Positions 41,567 to 50,275 of a stretch of 64,000 bases of DNA are shown piece by piece. This DNA is from Bacteroidota bacterium. Its GTDB lineage: Bacteria > Bacteroidota > Bacteroidia > Sphingobacteriales > Sphingobacteriaceae. Location: contig JAEXHI010000005.1 of assembly GCA_023450085.1 (NCBI GenBank), positions 151,157 through 215,156 on the forward strand, given 5' to 3'. Within the stretch, counting starts at the first letter, position 1. Each line of letters begins with the position of its first letter. Position numbers and translations under genes: made by a program. The notes beneath the pieces are model-generated. The model ran no database searches, was not told where the DNA came from, and saw only the letters and a program-made list of their open reading frames with translations.

Positions 41567-43075
41567 ATGAAAAAAGCAAGTAAACTTAACCCTACCATAT
41601 TTGTAATTTTTGGCGGTACAGGCGATTTAAACAAACGTAAACTGGCTCCAGCGCTATACAACTTATACACTGAAGGCTATATGCCCGCCAAGTTCGCTAT
41701 TATTGGAACGGGAAGAACGGCATTTACAGACGAGAAATATCAGAAAGAGCTATTGCATAGCGTTAATGAGTTCTCTAGAAATGGAAAGGTAAAAAAGGAT
41801 AAATGGGATGTTTTTAGTCAGAATATCCATTATAGCTCTATTGATGTAAAATCTCAACAGACTTTTGAGAATCTAAAGGTGGAAATTGAAAAGTACCAAG
41901 CTGATTTTGGTGAGAAAACACAAGTGATTTTTTACTTAGCAGTAGCTCCTAACCTATTCCCTTTAATTGCACAATGCTTGCACCAGTACAAACTTACCGG
42001 TAACGAAGAGAATTGCAGGATTGTGATCGAAAAACCGTTTGGTCACGATTTAGATAGCGCTAAGGAGTTAAATCTATTGCTGAGTGGTATCTTCACAGAA
42101 AAGCAGATTTATAGAATTGACCACTATTTAGGCAAGGAAACAGTGCAAAATATGATGGCTTTTCGTTTTGCTAACTCATTATTTGAACCTTTGTGGAATA
42201 GGAATTACATTGAGCATATCCAGATTTCTGTAACGGAGCAGTTAGGAGTTGGTGATAGAGGTGGCTATTATGAGGGTGCAGGGGCATTGCGTGATATGAT
42301 CCAGAACCATTTATTGCAATTACTGTCCATTGTGGCTATGGAAGCTCCTATTTCTTTTAATGCCGATGAAATTAGAGACAGAAAAGTGGAGGTGTTAAGA
42401 GCTGTTCGTCCATTTAAACCAGAAGAAATTAGTTCGCATGCCGTTCGTGGTCAATATAGTAAAGGATGGGTTGAAGGGAAAGAAGTATCGGGCTACCGTA
42501 CCGAAAAAGGTGTAGATGCACATTCGAATACAGAAACCTTTGCTGCTGTAAAATTCTTTATTGATAACTGGCGTTGGCAAGGTATTCCGTTCTATTTACG
42601 TACTGGTAAGCGAATGAACCAAACTTCGTCAATCATCACTATCCAATTTAAAGATGTTCCTCATCATATTTTTTCTAATAATGTAGCTGAAACTTGGCAA
42701 CAAAACAGGTTAATCATCAGTATCCAACCAGAAGCTAGTATCAGATTACAGGTGCAATCTAAGCGCCCTGGATTAGATATGGTATTAAACCCTGTTGATA
42801 TGGTGTTTAATTACAAAGGTACCTACGAGAATGATTCGCCAGAGGCTTATGAAACCTTATTGTTAGATGCTATGACTGGTGATCAAACCTTGTTTATGCG
42901 TGGTGATCAGGTAGAAGCGGCTTGGGAACTAGTAATGCCAATTATCCATACTTGGGAAAATAAAAAATCATTGAGTTTCCCTAATTATGCTGCCGATAGC
43001 TGGGGACCAGAAGAAGCTGAAGCCTTAATTGCTAAAGATGGTTACCACTGGTTTACCTTACCGATTAAAGATTAA
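41567..43075 (+). CDS. zwf: Glucose-6-phosphate 1-dehydrogenase
   Basis: 502 residues. First oxidative step: glucose 6-phosphate to 6-phosphogluconolactone with NADP(+). Coenzyme loop VIFGGTGDLNKRKLAPALY, substrate motif RIDHYLGKETVQNMMAFRF, and VVIEKPFGHDL-type stretch (IVIEKPFGHDLDSAKELN). Follows gnd after 118 nt and precedes pgl; an intervening decayed palindrome does not obviously end transcription. Confidence 0.97.
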   Translation: MKKASKLNPTIFVIFGGTGDLNKRKLAPALYNLYTEGYMPAKFAIIGTGRTAFTDEKYQKELLHSVNEFSRNGKVKKDKWDVFSQNIHYSSIDVKSQQTFENLKVEIEKYQADFGEKTQVIFYLAVAPNLFPLIAQCLHQYKLTGNEENCRIVIEKPFGHDLDSAKELNLLLSGIFTEKQIYRIDHYLGKETVQNMMAFRFANSLFEPLWNRNYIEHIQISVTEQLGVGDRGGYYEGAGALRDMIQNHLLQLLSIVAMEAPISFNADEIRDRKVEVLRAVRPFKPEEISSHAVRGQYSKGWVEGKEVSGYRTEKGVDAHSNTETFAAVKFFIDNWRWQGIPFYLRTGKRMNQTSSIITIQFKDVPHHIFSNNVAETWQQNRLIISIQPEASIRLQVQSKRPGLDMVLNPVDMVFNYKGTYENDSPEAYETLLLDAMTGDQTLFMRGDQVEAAWELVMPIIHTWENKKSLSFPNYAADSWGPEEAEALIAKDGYHWFTLPIKD

Positions 43076-43092
43076 AGAAAGTTAAAAGTGGA

Positions 43093-43140
43093 GAGTTATG
43101 AGTTGAAAGTTTTGGGTGACCATCTTGATACTCATAACTC
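43093..43140. repeat. Short palindrome GAGTTATGAGT/ACTCATAACTC
   Basis: Perfect 11-bp arms at 43093-43103 and 43130-43140 between zwf and pgl. It may be a processing or attenuation hairpin. Confidence 0.65.
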
Positions 43141-43160
43141 AATACTCATATCTAAGACTA

Positions 43161-43880
43161 ATGAAACTAAACATATTTAAAAGCCAAACTGAACTTAACG
43201 AGCAATTAGCGCAGTATGTAATTGAAATTTACAACAAGGCCATTGCCGAAAAAAACCGTTTTGATTTTGTGCTTACTGGTGGAAGTTCACCGAAAGGCCT
43301 TTACCAATTGCTATCCACTACTTATAAATCTCAAATTGATTGGGATAAAGTGTATTTCTTTTTTGGTGATGAGCGAACCGTTTTGCCTTTTGAAAAGGAT
43401 TACAATGGATTAATGGCCAAAGAGAGTTTCTTTGATAACCTAGAATTGAAAGATGGCCATATTTTTTATGTAGACACCAATTTATCTCCAGAGGAAGCAG
43501 CAGCTGATTATAAAGAAAAATTAGATCAACATTTTGGCGATTCTGCTATTGTTTTTGATTTGATTTTGTTGGGTATGGGTGATGATGCGCATACGGCTTC
43601 AATTTTCCCTCATACTACTTTGGTAACTAACCAAGAAAGCACTGTGGCTAGTGTTTGGGTGGAGAAATTAAACACCAATAGAGTGAGCTTAACTGCTCCT
43701 TTAATTAATCAAGCTAAAAACATAGCGTTCATTACTTTTGGTGCAAATAAGGCTGAAGCTTTGAAGAATATTTTTGGTACAGAAAAAAACTACGACAGCT
43801 ATCCATCACAGTTGATTAATCCCGTAAATGGCGATTTGCAATGGTTTGTAGATGAAGCAGCAACCAGTTTGTTAGCATAA
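43161..43880 (+). CDS. pgl: 6-phosphogluconolactonase
   Basis: 239 residues from ATG 43161, chosen because the earlier in-frame start at 43116 adds an unconserved MTILILITQYSY stretch that overlaps the palindrome. Family motifs: FDFVLTGGSSPKGLYQLLS, YFFFGDERTVLPFEKDYNG, LILLGMGDDAHTASIFP. Hydrolyses the lactone made by zwf to 6-phosphogluconate for gnd. Last gene of the cluster. Confidence 0.95.
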   Translation: MKLNIFKSQTELNEQLAQYVIEIYNKAIAEKNRFDFVLTGGSSPKGLYQLLSTTYKSQIDWDKVYFFFGDERTVLPFEKDYNGLMAKESFFDNLELKDGHIFYVDTNLSPEEAAADYKEKLDQHFGDSAIVFDLILLGMGDDAHTASIFPHTTLVTNQESTVASVWVEKLNTNRVSLTAPLINQAKNIAFITFGANKAEALKNIFGTEKNYDSYPSQLINPVNGDLQWFVDEAATSLLA

Positions 43881-43889
43881 TTTTTTGAG

Positions 43890-43923
43890 AGACTTACGAA
43901 GTTTTCGAAAACTTCGCAAGTCT
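43890..43923. repeat. Palindrome AGACTTACGAAGTTTTC
   Basis: 17-bp arms with one mismatch, 10 nt after the pgl stop; same family as 7765-7797. Likely to fold at the transcript end. Confidence 0.8.
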
Positions 43924-43944
43924 TCGGTAGTGTCAATGTGTTTT

Positions 43945-44085
43945 CGTCATTTCGAACGCAGAGAGAAATCTAACGATTAAATTTTTAATAGGATTGTGTT
44001 AGATTTAACTTCGTTGATTTTGAATTCTCCTCACTCTTCGTCGTTCCTCCTTTCTGATAAATCTGAACAAGCTATCGAAATGACG
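43945..44085. repeat. REP-like element CGTCATTTCGAACGC, expanded
   Basis: Starts CGTCATTTCGAACGCAGAG and ends GCTATCGAAATGACG, with internal AATCTAAC/GTTAGATT arms. Longer than other copies (about 140 nt), with an inner insertion around 44020-44070. Part of a 374-nt gene-free gap (43881-44254) made of three repeats. Confidence 0.75.
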
Positions 44086-44160
44086 GTGACGGTGCGATTG
44101 TGCTGAAGACCGAGGGCTCTACAGATTTTTTCTATCCTTCCCGTAGTATCAATGTGTTCT

Positions 44161-44244
44161 CGTCATTTCGAGCGGAACGCAGTGAAGTCGAGAAATCTAA
44201 CGATTTACTATGAAGCTAGATTTCTCTCTACGTTCGAAATGACG
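44161..44244. repeat. REP-like element CGTCATTTCGAGCGGAACGC
   Basis: Best-preserved copy: left end CGTCATTTCGAGCGGAACGC, then AGAAATCTAACG, right end TAGATTTCTC and CGTTCGAAATGACG. The two ends are inverted. It stands 10 nt from the ppx stop codon. Confidence 0.85.
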
Positions 44245-44254
44245 TAGAAAAAAC

Positions 44255-45139
44255 CTACAAGTTCTCCTCAATCAATAAATTAATAATCCCATCAACCATT
44301 CCTACTTTAGGAACAAAAATTTGCTTCACTCCTGCCCATTTCATTATGGTAAGGTAAATTTCACAAGCAGGAATAATTACATCAGCTCTATCTGGGTTGA
44401 GTTTCAATACCGAGATACGCTCTTTTAAAGAATAAGCATTCAGTTCATTGTACATGTTCTTTAATTTCAAAAACGACAAAGGCATGTCGTCCTTCTCTCC
44501 GCTCATTCTAAACAACTTATTAATGTTGCCACCGGTACCAATACCTACTACTTGTTTTAGCTCCTTAGTGTTTTGCTTGATCCACTCCTTCATTTCGTTC
44601 CAAGTTTCTTCCTTGTCTTGGTTGTCGAGGATGCGAATAGTACCAATGTTAAATGATTTAGAAGCGATCGGTTGCTTATTGACGAATACTGAAATTTCGG
44701 TGCTACCTCCACCTACGTCAATATAAAGGTAGCTTTTCTTAATATCTAAGTTTTCTTCAATATGGTTGGAATAAATGATACTGGCTTCACGCTGCCCTTC
44801 AATGATCTCAATATCTATATTAGCCAGTTCCTTCACCTTTTCAATTACTTCTTTACCATTTTTGGCTTCACGCATCGCAGATGTTGCACAAGCTAAATAC
44901 TGGGTCACATTGTAAACGTCCATCAGATTTCTGAATGCCGTCATCGTTTTTACCAAATCATCAATCTTTTTGGGAGAAAGTTCTTGGTCTAAAAAGGCAT
45001 CATCACCTAAACGTAAAGGAACCCTCACCAAGGTATTCTTTTTGAAACCTGGTTCTTTGTCGTCACCTTGTTGGGTAATATCTGCAATTAATAAACGTAC
45101 TGCGTTGGAGCCAATATCAATGGCGGCATATCTTAACAT
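44255..45139 (-). CDS. ppx: Ppx/GppA family exopolyphosphatase
   Basis: 294 residues. ASKHA-fold phosphatase: phosphate-1 YAAIDIGSNAVRLLIADI, second loop SYLYIDVGGGSTEISVF, GIGTGGNINKLF. About the length of the short, single-module Ppx members. It splits terminal phosphate from polyphosphate or hydrolyses pppGpp. Starts 1 nt after the ppk1 stop, so ppk1-ppx is one operon making and degrading polyphosphate. Confidence 0.9.
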   Translation of the reverse strand: MLRYAAIDIGSNAVRLLIADITQQGDDKEPGFKKNTLVRVPLRLGDDAFLDQELSPKKIDDLVKTMTAFRNLMDVYNVTQYLACATSAMREAKNGKEVIEKVKELANIDIEIIEGQREASIIYSNHIEENLDIKKSYLYIDVGGGSTEISVFVNKQPIASKSFNIGTIRILDNQDKEETWNEMKEWIKQNTKELKQVVGIGTGGNINKLFRMSGEKDDMPLSFLKLKNMYNELNAYSLKERISVLKLNPDRADVIIPACEIYLTIMKWAGVKQIFVPKVGMVDGIINLLIEENL

Positions 45140-45140
45140 G

Positions 45141-47195
45141 TTACTGATGCTTGTTTTTTAGATAAGTATAAGTTTGAACCTGTGCTCTTATTTTACTTGT
45201 CGATCTATTTTTATGGTATCTATTGTCGTTGGTTTTGGTGATACTTCTGGCTTTTACATTGTCCTGAAGCTGAAAATCAATAATGTCCCTGATTTCCTGT
45301 CTCACCTCTTCGTCCAAAATAGGGAAACCTACTTCTACCCTATGCTCAAAATTACGGGACATCAAATCGGCTGAAGAAAGGAACATATCTTCTTTGCCAT
45401 TGTTTCCAAAAATGAAAATTCGGGCATGCTCCAAAAACCTATCAATAATACTGATGACGGTAATGTTTTCGCTAAAACCTTTCATTCCAGGTACCAAGCA
45501 GCATATACCACGTACAATCAATTTAATTTGAACGCCTGCGTTACTGGCTTCGTATAATTTTTCCACGATTCCTTCATCGGCCAAGCTATTTACTTTTAAA
45601 ATCATATAAGCAGCTTTGCCTGCTTTGGCATTTCTAATTTCCCTATCAATCAGGCTGTAAATGCGGTTTCTAGAATCGATAGGTGAAACGATAAGGTTTT
45701 TAAATCCTTTGGCAACGGTTCGTTTATTTAAAGCCCCAAATAGTTTTACCAATTCAGAGGTAATTTCCGCATTGGTAGTAAAAATACTATGGTCGCAATA
45801 AATACGGGCGGTTTTCTCATTGAAATTGCCTGTTGCTAAATTGGCGTAGTAAGTAGTTTTCCGTTTATCTATTCGTTTAACCAAACAGATTTTTGAGTGC
45901 ACTTTAAAGTCGGTTAAACCATAGTTAACATTTACCCCCTCTTCCATCAAACGATTGGTCCAGAAGATATTGGCGCTTTCATCAAAACGGGCTTTTAGCT
46001 CTACCAAACAGTTTACAACCTTTCCATTTTTAGCCGCATTAATCAACGCATTTACCACTTTGGAGTTTTCGGCCAATCGGTACAGTGTGATATTGATTTC
46101 CGTTACTTTTGGGTCAATAGCAGCCTCTCTCAGGAACAAAATGATATAATCGTATGACTGATAAGGCAAATGTACCACGTAATCTTTCTCTGCTATTTTT
46201 TTGAAAAGACTTTCTGTACGATGTAAGTCCTTTACCTTTAACGCAGGCATTGGTGCATATTCCAGTTCTTTTCCGCCAACGTTCGGAAAGGCAATAAAAT
46301 CGCCAAAACGGTGGTATTTGTTGCCTGGTATAAGTCCATCGGCACCTACTTTGAGTTTGCTTACCAAAAAGCTAAGCATATCAAAAGGCATATCGCTATC
46401 ATACAGTAAGCGCATTGGCTTGCCGCGTTTTCTCTTATCGATACTTTTGCGAAGTTCTTCAATGAACTTGTCGCTTACATTTTTATCAATGTCTAGTTCT
46501 GCGTCTCTAGTCAGCTGAATAGAAAAGGCCTGAATTTCCTTGTAGTTAAACACGTAGAAGATATCATCTAAACAATATTTAATAATGTCTTCTAAAAGGA
46601 TGATAAACTTTAGGTCGTTCGTTTCAGGAAGTACCAAGAATCTGGAGATACTATCTGGAAGCTCCAAAATAGCATATTTTCTGCTCTTTCCTGCGTTGTT
46701 GGATAGCTGTACAAAGAAGTACAAAGCCCTGTCCTTAAGTTCGGGAAATGGCTTGTTGATATCAATCATGATGGGAACCAAGTTGGATAAAATCTTGTCC
46801 CTAAAATGTTGACGCACAAATTCACCCCTAGCTACATTTAGCTGCGTATAATTAAGAATGAAAATCCGCTTTTGCGCAAGTTCAGTAATCAGAATATCTT
46901 GAAAAAGCGTTTCAAAACGTCGTTCAAGCTTTACTACAATATTTTTGATTTCATCAAGAACCTTTTTAGGATTAAAGCCCAAAAGTGCTTTTGCCTTTTC
47001 ATTCAAATTCACCAATCGGTTCAAGGAAGCTACCCTCACACGGTAAAACTCGTCGAGGTTTGAAGAGAATATAGAAAGAAATTTGATGCGTTCTATCAGC
47101 GGCACGGTTTCGTCAGCCGCTTCCTGCAGTACGCGTTCGTTAAAGTATAACCAACTGATCTCTCTGTTTAAAAATGGTAGCTTTTTTTTGGCCAT
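45141..47195 (-). CDS. ppk1: Polyphosphate kinase 1
   Basis: 684 residues, full length. Polymerises ATP gamma-phosphate into polyphosphate. N-terminal FLNREISWLYFNERVLQEA, core LVPIMIDINKPFPELKDRA, the phosphohistidine H433 (LTDFKVHSKICLVKR) and the C-terminal SSADLMSRNFEHRVEVGFP. ATG start. Operon with the exopolyphosphatase downstream. The ROK polyphosphate-glucokinase-like gene lies 5 kb away on the opposite strand. Confidence 0.97.
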   Translation of the reverse strand: MAKKKLPFLNREISWLYFNERVLQEAADETVPLIERIKFLSIFSSNLDEFYRVRVASLNRLVNLNEKAKALLGFNPKKVLDEIKNIVVKLERRFETLFQDILITELAQKRIFILNYTQLNVARGEFVRQHFRDKILSNLVPIMIDINKPFPELKDRALYFFVQLSNNAGKSRKYAILELPDSISRFLVLPETNDLKFIILLEDIIKYCLDDIFYVFNYKEIQAFSIQLTRDAELDIDKNVSDKFIEELRKSIDKRKRGKPMRLLYDSDMPFDMLSFLVSKLKVGADGLIPGNKYHRFGDFIAFPNVGGKELEYAPMPALKVKDLHRTESLFKKIAEKDYVVHLPYQSYDYIILFLREAAIDPKVTEINITLYRLAENSKVVNALINAAKNGKVVNCLVELKARFDESANIFWTNRLMEEGVNVNYGLTDFKVHSKICLVKRIDKRKTTYYANLATGNFNEKTARIYCDHSIFTTNAEITSELVKLFGALNKRTVAKGFKNLIVSPIDSRNRIYSLIDREIRNAKAGKAAYMILKVNSLADEGIVEKLYEASNAGVQIKLIVRGICCLVPGMKGFSENITVISIIDRFLEHARIFIFGNNGKEDMFLSSADLMSRNFEHRVEVGFPILDEEVRQEIRDIIDFQLQDNVKARSITKTNDNRYHKNRSTSKIRAQVQTYTYLKNKHQ

Positions 47196-47240
47196 CAGGT
47201 TAATTGAAAAAATCCTCCAAAAAGCAGTAATGTTTATTTA

Positions 47241-47310
47241 AACCACATAGACACCCAGATTAATCTGTAAAATCAATTTGTCTCAAAATTATCTAGGTGT
47301 CTATGTGGTT
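47241..47310. repeat. Palindrome AACCACATAGACACC
   Basis: Perfect 15-bp arms at 47241-47255 and 47296-47310, same family as 18511-18579; the loop differs. Located upstream of ppk1 and downstream of the H1-like gene. Confidence 0.85.
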
Positions 47311-47392
47311 AATTTTAGCCGCCTTCCAAGGATTTCCAAATTTGAAAAATTTAATGTTAAGTTATGATTAATTGTAGGTTAACAAAAGTCAA

Positions 47393-48004
47393 TTATTTAA
47401 CATTAGAGCTTTTTGTTGTACGAGGTTTAGCTGCGCTTGTTCTGGTTGGTGCAGCTTTAGTAGGTTTTTTTTGTGCTGCTGTTTTGGTAGCGGTAGTTTT
47501 GGCTACTGGCTTAGCTGCCGCAGGCTTTCTTGCTGTACTTTTAGTAGTGCTAGTTGCAGTTGTAGCTACTGGTTTTCTAACAGGAGCTTTTACGGCCTTA
47601 GCTACTTTCTCTTCACTTTCTAAAGGAGCTACTTTTACACTGCTAGTTACTGGTTTTGCTTTTTTTACCGCTTTTTTGACAATTTTCGTGGTGTTTTTGT
47701 CTAACTTTTTAAGCGGCTTTATATCCTTTTTCTCTACTTTTTTCGCTTTAGCTGCTTTTTCTTTTTTAGAAGTAGTAATGTCTTCAATTTTATGTTCAAC
47801 TACCTCTTTTACTTCAGTAAAAGTTTTGGCTATTTTTTTGGCTACGGCCTTACTTGCTTTAGCTACATCGGCACCAAGTGCTTCTGCATTGTGGCCTAAG
47901 CCTCTCACCGCCTCTAAAAACTTTTCTGTTAAGCTTTGTTCTAACTGTTTTTTAACAGCCTTTTTAGCTGATCTTTTTGATGTTTTAGATTTATTGGTTT
48001 TCAT
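47393..48004 (-). CDS. Histone H1-like lysine/alanine-rich protein
   Basis: 203 residues, strongly basic. First 75 residues are mostly helical (LEQSLTEKFLEAVRGLGHNA, ALGADVAKASKAVAKK), then a low-complexity K/A/P/T tail from about 85 (KKAVKKAKPVTSSV, ARKPAAAKPVAKTTATK). Likely binds DNA or RNA electrostatically, as H1-like proteins do in other bacteria. The minus reading has proper start, length and composition; the plus-strand reading of the same span is the low-complexity mirror. 136 nt from divergent YajQ. Confidence 0.75.
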   Translation of the reverse strand: MKTNKSKTSKRSAKKAVKKQLEQSLTEKFLEAVRGLGHNAEALGADVAKASKAVAKKIAKTFTEVKEVVEHKIEDITTSKKEKAAKAKKVEKKDIKPLKKLDKNTTKIVKKAVKKAKPVTSSVKVAPLESEEKVAKAVKAPVRKPVATTATSTTKSTARKPAAAKPVAKTTATKTAAQKKPTKAAPTRTSAAKPRTTKSSNVK

Positions 48005-48140
48005 GTGTTTGAGATTGATTAGAAGGTAATGTAAACCTTTTGATTTGTGTTTTTTCGAAATCTTGATGGTTTACAGCTATTTTTTTCGTTTTTTTATAAC
48101 AAATTAAATTTATTAATTCTTTTTCATTTAAGATAATATC

Positions 48141-48632
48141 ATGCCAAGTTTCGATATCGTGAGCAAAATAGATGGCCAAACTTTAGACAACGCCATTAAC
48201 AATGCAAAAAAGGAAATTTTAAATCGTTATGATTTCCATTCTTCCAATAGCAGCATTGAGCTGGATAAAAAAACTAATATCATCACTATTTTAACGGAAG
48301 ATGACATGCGTTTAAAGGCTATCACCGATTCCATCATTTCCCGTATGATGAAACAACATTTGGATGCAAATAGTTTGGATTTTGGCAAGGAAACCATCGC
48401 TTCTGGTAATATGATTAGAAAAGAAGTGAAGGTTAAAGAAGGAATTGATAAGGAAACTTCTAAGAAAATTGTTGCTAAGATTAAAGATAGCAAGATAAAA
48501 GTGCAGGCTTCTATGATGGAGGATCAAGTACGGGTACAGGGTAAAAATATTGATGATTTGCAAAAAGTAATTCAACTGTGCAGAGCTGAGGATTTCGGGC
48601 AACCTTTGCAATTCATTAACATGAGAAATTAG
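48141..48632 (+). CDS. yajQ: YajQ family nucleotide-binding protein
   Basis: 163 residues, the family's normal length. PSFDIVSKIDGQTLDNAINN at the N-terminus, tandem ferredoxin-like halves, ending RAEDFGQPLQFINMRN. Relatives bind cyclic di-GMP (Xanthomonas) or nucleic acids and tRNA; whether this one does is unknown, as Bacteroidota rarely have c-di-GMP systems. ATG start. Confidence 0.95.
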   Translation: MPSFDIVSKIDGQTLDNAINNAKKEILNRYDFHSSNSSIELDKKTNIITILTEDDMRLKAITDSIISRMMKQHLDANSLDFGKETIASGNMIRKEVKVKEGIDKETSKKIVAKIKDSKIKVQASMMEDQVRVQGKNIDDLQKVIQLCRAEDFGQPLQFINMRN

Positions 48633-48678
48633 GTTAATTGCTGAATTGTTTAACTGTTGAATTGTTTTGGTGGTTAAA

Positions 48679-48735
48679 GCCTAGCTCCTAATTCCTAACC
48701 ACTAGTTCCTAATACTTAACCACTAGTTCCTAGCT
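48679..48735. repeat. Direct repeat CTAACCACTAGTTCCTA
   Basis: TAACCACTAGTTCCTA occurs at 48696-48711 and 48718-48733, preceded by a partial CTAGCTCCTAATTCC. Same unit as 1475-1597, here in tandem rather than inverted. It sits just before the ATG of the GNAT gene. Confidence 0.8.
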
Positions 48736-48741
48736 AATAAT

Positions 48742-49179
48742 ATGGAAATCAAAGAAAATGACTTTGTGTTTTCGGACGACCGTAATTTGGTTGACGTAGA
48801 GGCCGTACATCATTATTTAAGCACACAATCTTATTGGGCAAAAGATATTCCGTTCGAGTTGGTGAAGCGCTCTATACAAAACTCGCTTTGCTTTGGCGTT
48901 TATAAAGATCAGCAACAAGTAGGTTTTGCTCGTTGGATTACCGATAAAGCTACTTTTGCCTATTTGTGTGATGTTTACGTAGAAGAAGCCTTTCGTGGTT
49001 TAGGACTGTCTAAGAAACTGATGTCGCTGATGCTTTTCCATCCAGATTTACAAGGATTAAGAACCTATGGGCTGAGTACATTAGACGCTCATGGATTGTA
49101 CAAGCAATTTGGTTTTAAACCTTTGGAAAACCCAGATTTGCAGATGGGGATTGTTTTCAAGGATTTGTATAGTCGTTAA
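48742..49179 (+). CDS. GNAT family N-acetyltransferase
   Basis: 145 residues. Acetyl-CoA motif A FRGLGLSKKLMSLMLFHP and motif B region GLSTLDAHGLYKQFGFKPLE; N-terminal part begins ENDFVFSDDRNLVDVEAVHH. Small-molecule or protein acetyl transfer; substrate unknown. Its ATG lies 9 nt after a repeat cluster. The sequence 49180-49318 downstream shows nothing. Confidence 0.9.
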   Translation: MEIKENDFVFSDDRNLVDVEAVHHYLSTQSYWAKDIPFELVKRSIQNSLCFGVYKDQQQVGFARWITDKATFAYLCDVYVEEAFRGLGLSKKLMSLMLFHPDLQGLRTYGLSTLDAHGLYKQFGFKPLENPDLQMGIVFKDLYSR

Positions 49180-49318
49180 GGTTTAATAATTATAGAACTA
49201 TTTGTCCCGTCGGCTTATGATACGTCTCTCTACCATCCCTTGAGATAAGTCATTGTTTGCTGTCGATATATTGGAGCAAGTTATTTCTGAAAGACAAACT
49301 TGTAAAATTGATGGATGA

Positions 49319-50275
49319 TTACCAGGTTTTTACCCAGTCTTTTTGCTGTACTTCATTCATAAAAGTCCAAGCTACAATTCTAGTGATTTTATTTCCTGTA
49401 CTCATTTCACTTGTTCTAATTTCGGCAACCTCAGCCTTGTTTAGCATGGTATAGATTTCTTCCAAATTCTCGTTTTTAGAAACTAAACTCGTAAACCAGA
49501 GACACTGATTTTTGATTAATCTGCTGTCTTCGATCATTTTTCCGATAAAAGCAACTTCGCCTCCTTTGGTCCACAATTCGGTGTTTTTACCTCCAAAATT
49601 TAATACAGGATTTGCATAGTCCTTATTTCCCAAATTTCTGTTTTTTCTTTGAGAACCGGCATTGGCCTCTTCCGCCGATGCATGAAATGGAGGGTTGCAA
49701 ACGGTAAGGTCGAATTTTTCTTCTTTACGAATTACGTTTTTAAAAATTTCTGATTTCGAAGTCTGTAATCTGATTTCGATGGCTTTTGTTAAAACGTTGT
49801 TAACTTCAACAATGTTCTTGGCAGACTTAACGGCAATCTCATCAATGTCAGAACCTACGAATTGCCAGCCATACTCTCTGTGACCAATAATTGGATAAAC
49901 GCAATTTGCGCCCACACCAATATCTAATACTTTAATTTTCTTGCCAGTAGGGATATTTTGAGCATTACAAGAAGCCAATAAATCAGCAGCATAGTGGATA
50001 TAATCTGCCCTACCGGGTATAGGTGGACATAAATAGCCTTCTGGAATGTCCCAAAAAGCAATTTGATAAAAGTATTTTAATAAAGCTCTATTTAAGGCTT
50101 TAACCGCTTTGGGATCTGCAAAATCTATAGACTCATCACCAAATTTATTAATGAATAAGAACTCCGCTATTTCTGGTGAGGAAGTCTTTAAACTTGTAAA
50201 ATCGTAACGAGATTTATGCTTGTTTCTATGGTGTAAATTGCCTTTTTCTGCAGATTTTTCCCTCTTGCCTTTCAT
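49319..50275 (-). CDS. rlmF: 23S rRNA (adenine(1618)-N(6))-methyltransferase
   Basis: 318 residues. SAM motif KVLDIGVGANCVYPIIG (about 116-132) and the methyltransferase motif NPPF at 194-197 (VCNPPFHASAEEANAGS), with the RKNRNLG that follows in RlmF. Basic N-terminus (about 1-25) as in RNA enzymes. The start overlaps the stop of the 50275 gene (TAATG), so it is co-translated with a protein of unknown function. Confidence 0.93.
   Translation of the reverse strand: MKGKREKSAEKGNLHHRNKHKSRYDFTSLKTSSPEIAEFLFINKFGDESIDFADPKAVKALNRALLKYFYQIAFWDIPEGYLCPPIPGRADYIHYAADLLASCNAQNIPTGKKIKVLDIGVGANCVYPIIGHREYGWQFVGSDIDEIAVKSAKNIVEVNNVLTKAIEIRLQTSKSEIFKNVIRKEEKFDLTVCNPPFHASAEEANAGSQRKNRNLGNKDYANPVLNFGGKNTELWTKGGEVAFIGKMIEDSRLIKNQCLWFTSLVSKNENLEEIYTMLNKAEVAEIRTSEMSTGNKITRIVAWTFMNEVQQKDWVKTW

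Noticed and set aside
47364..48029. Long plus-strand reading (221 residues) over the H1-like gene
   Set aside because: It is a low-complexity hydrophobic Val/Leu/Ala/Phe mirror of the Lys/Ala-rich minus-strand gene. The minus reading has a coherent basic protein with a sensible start.
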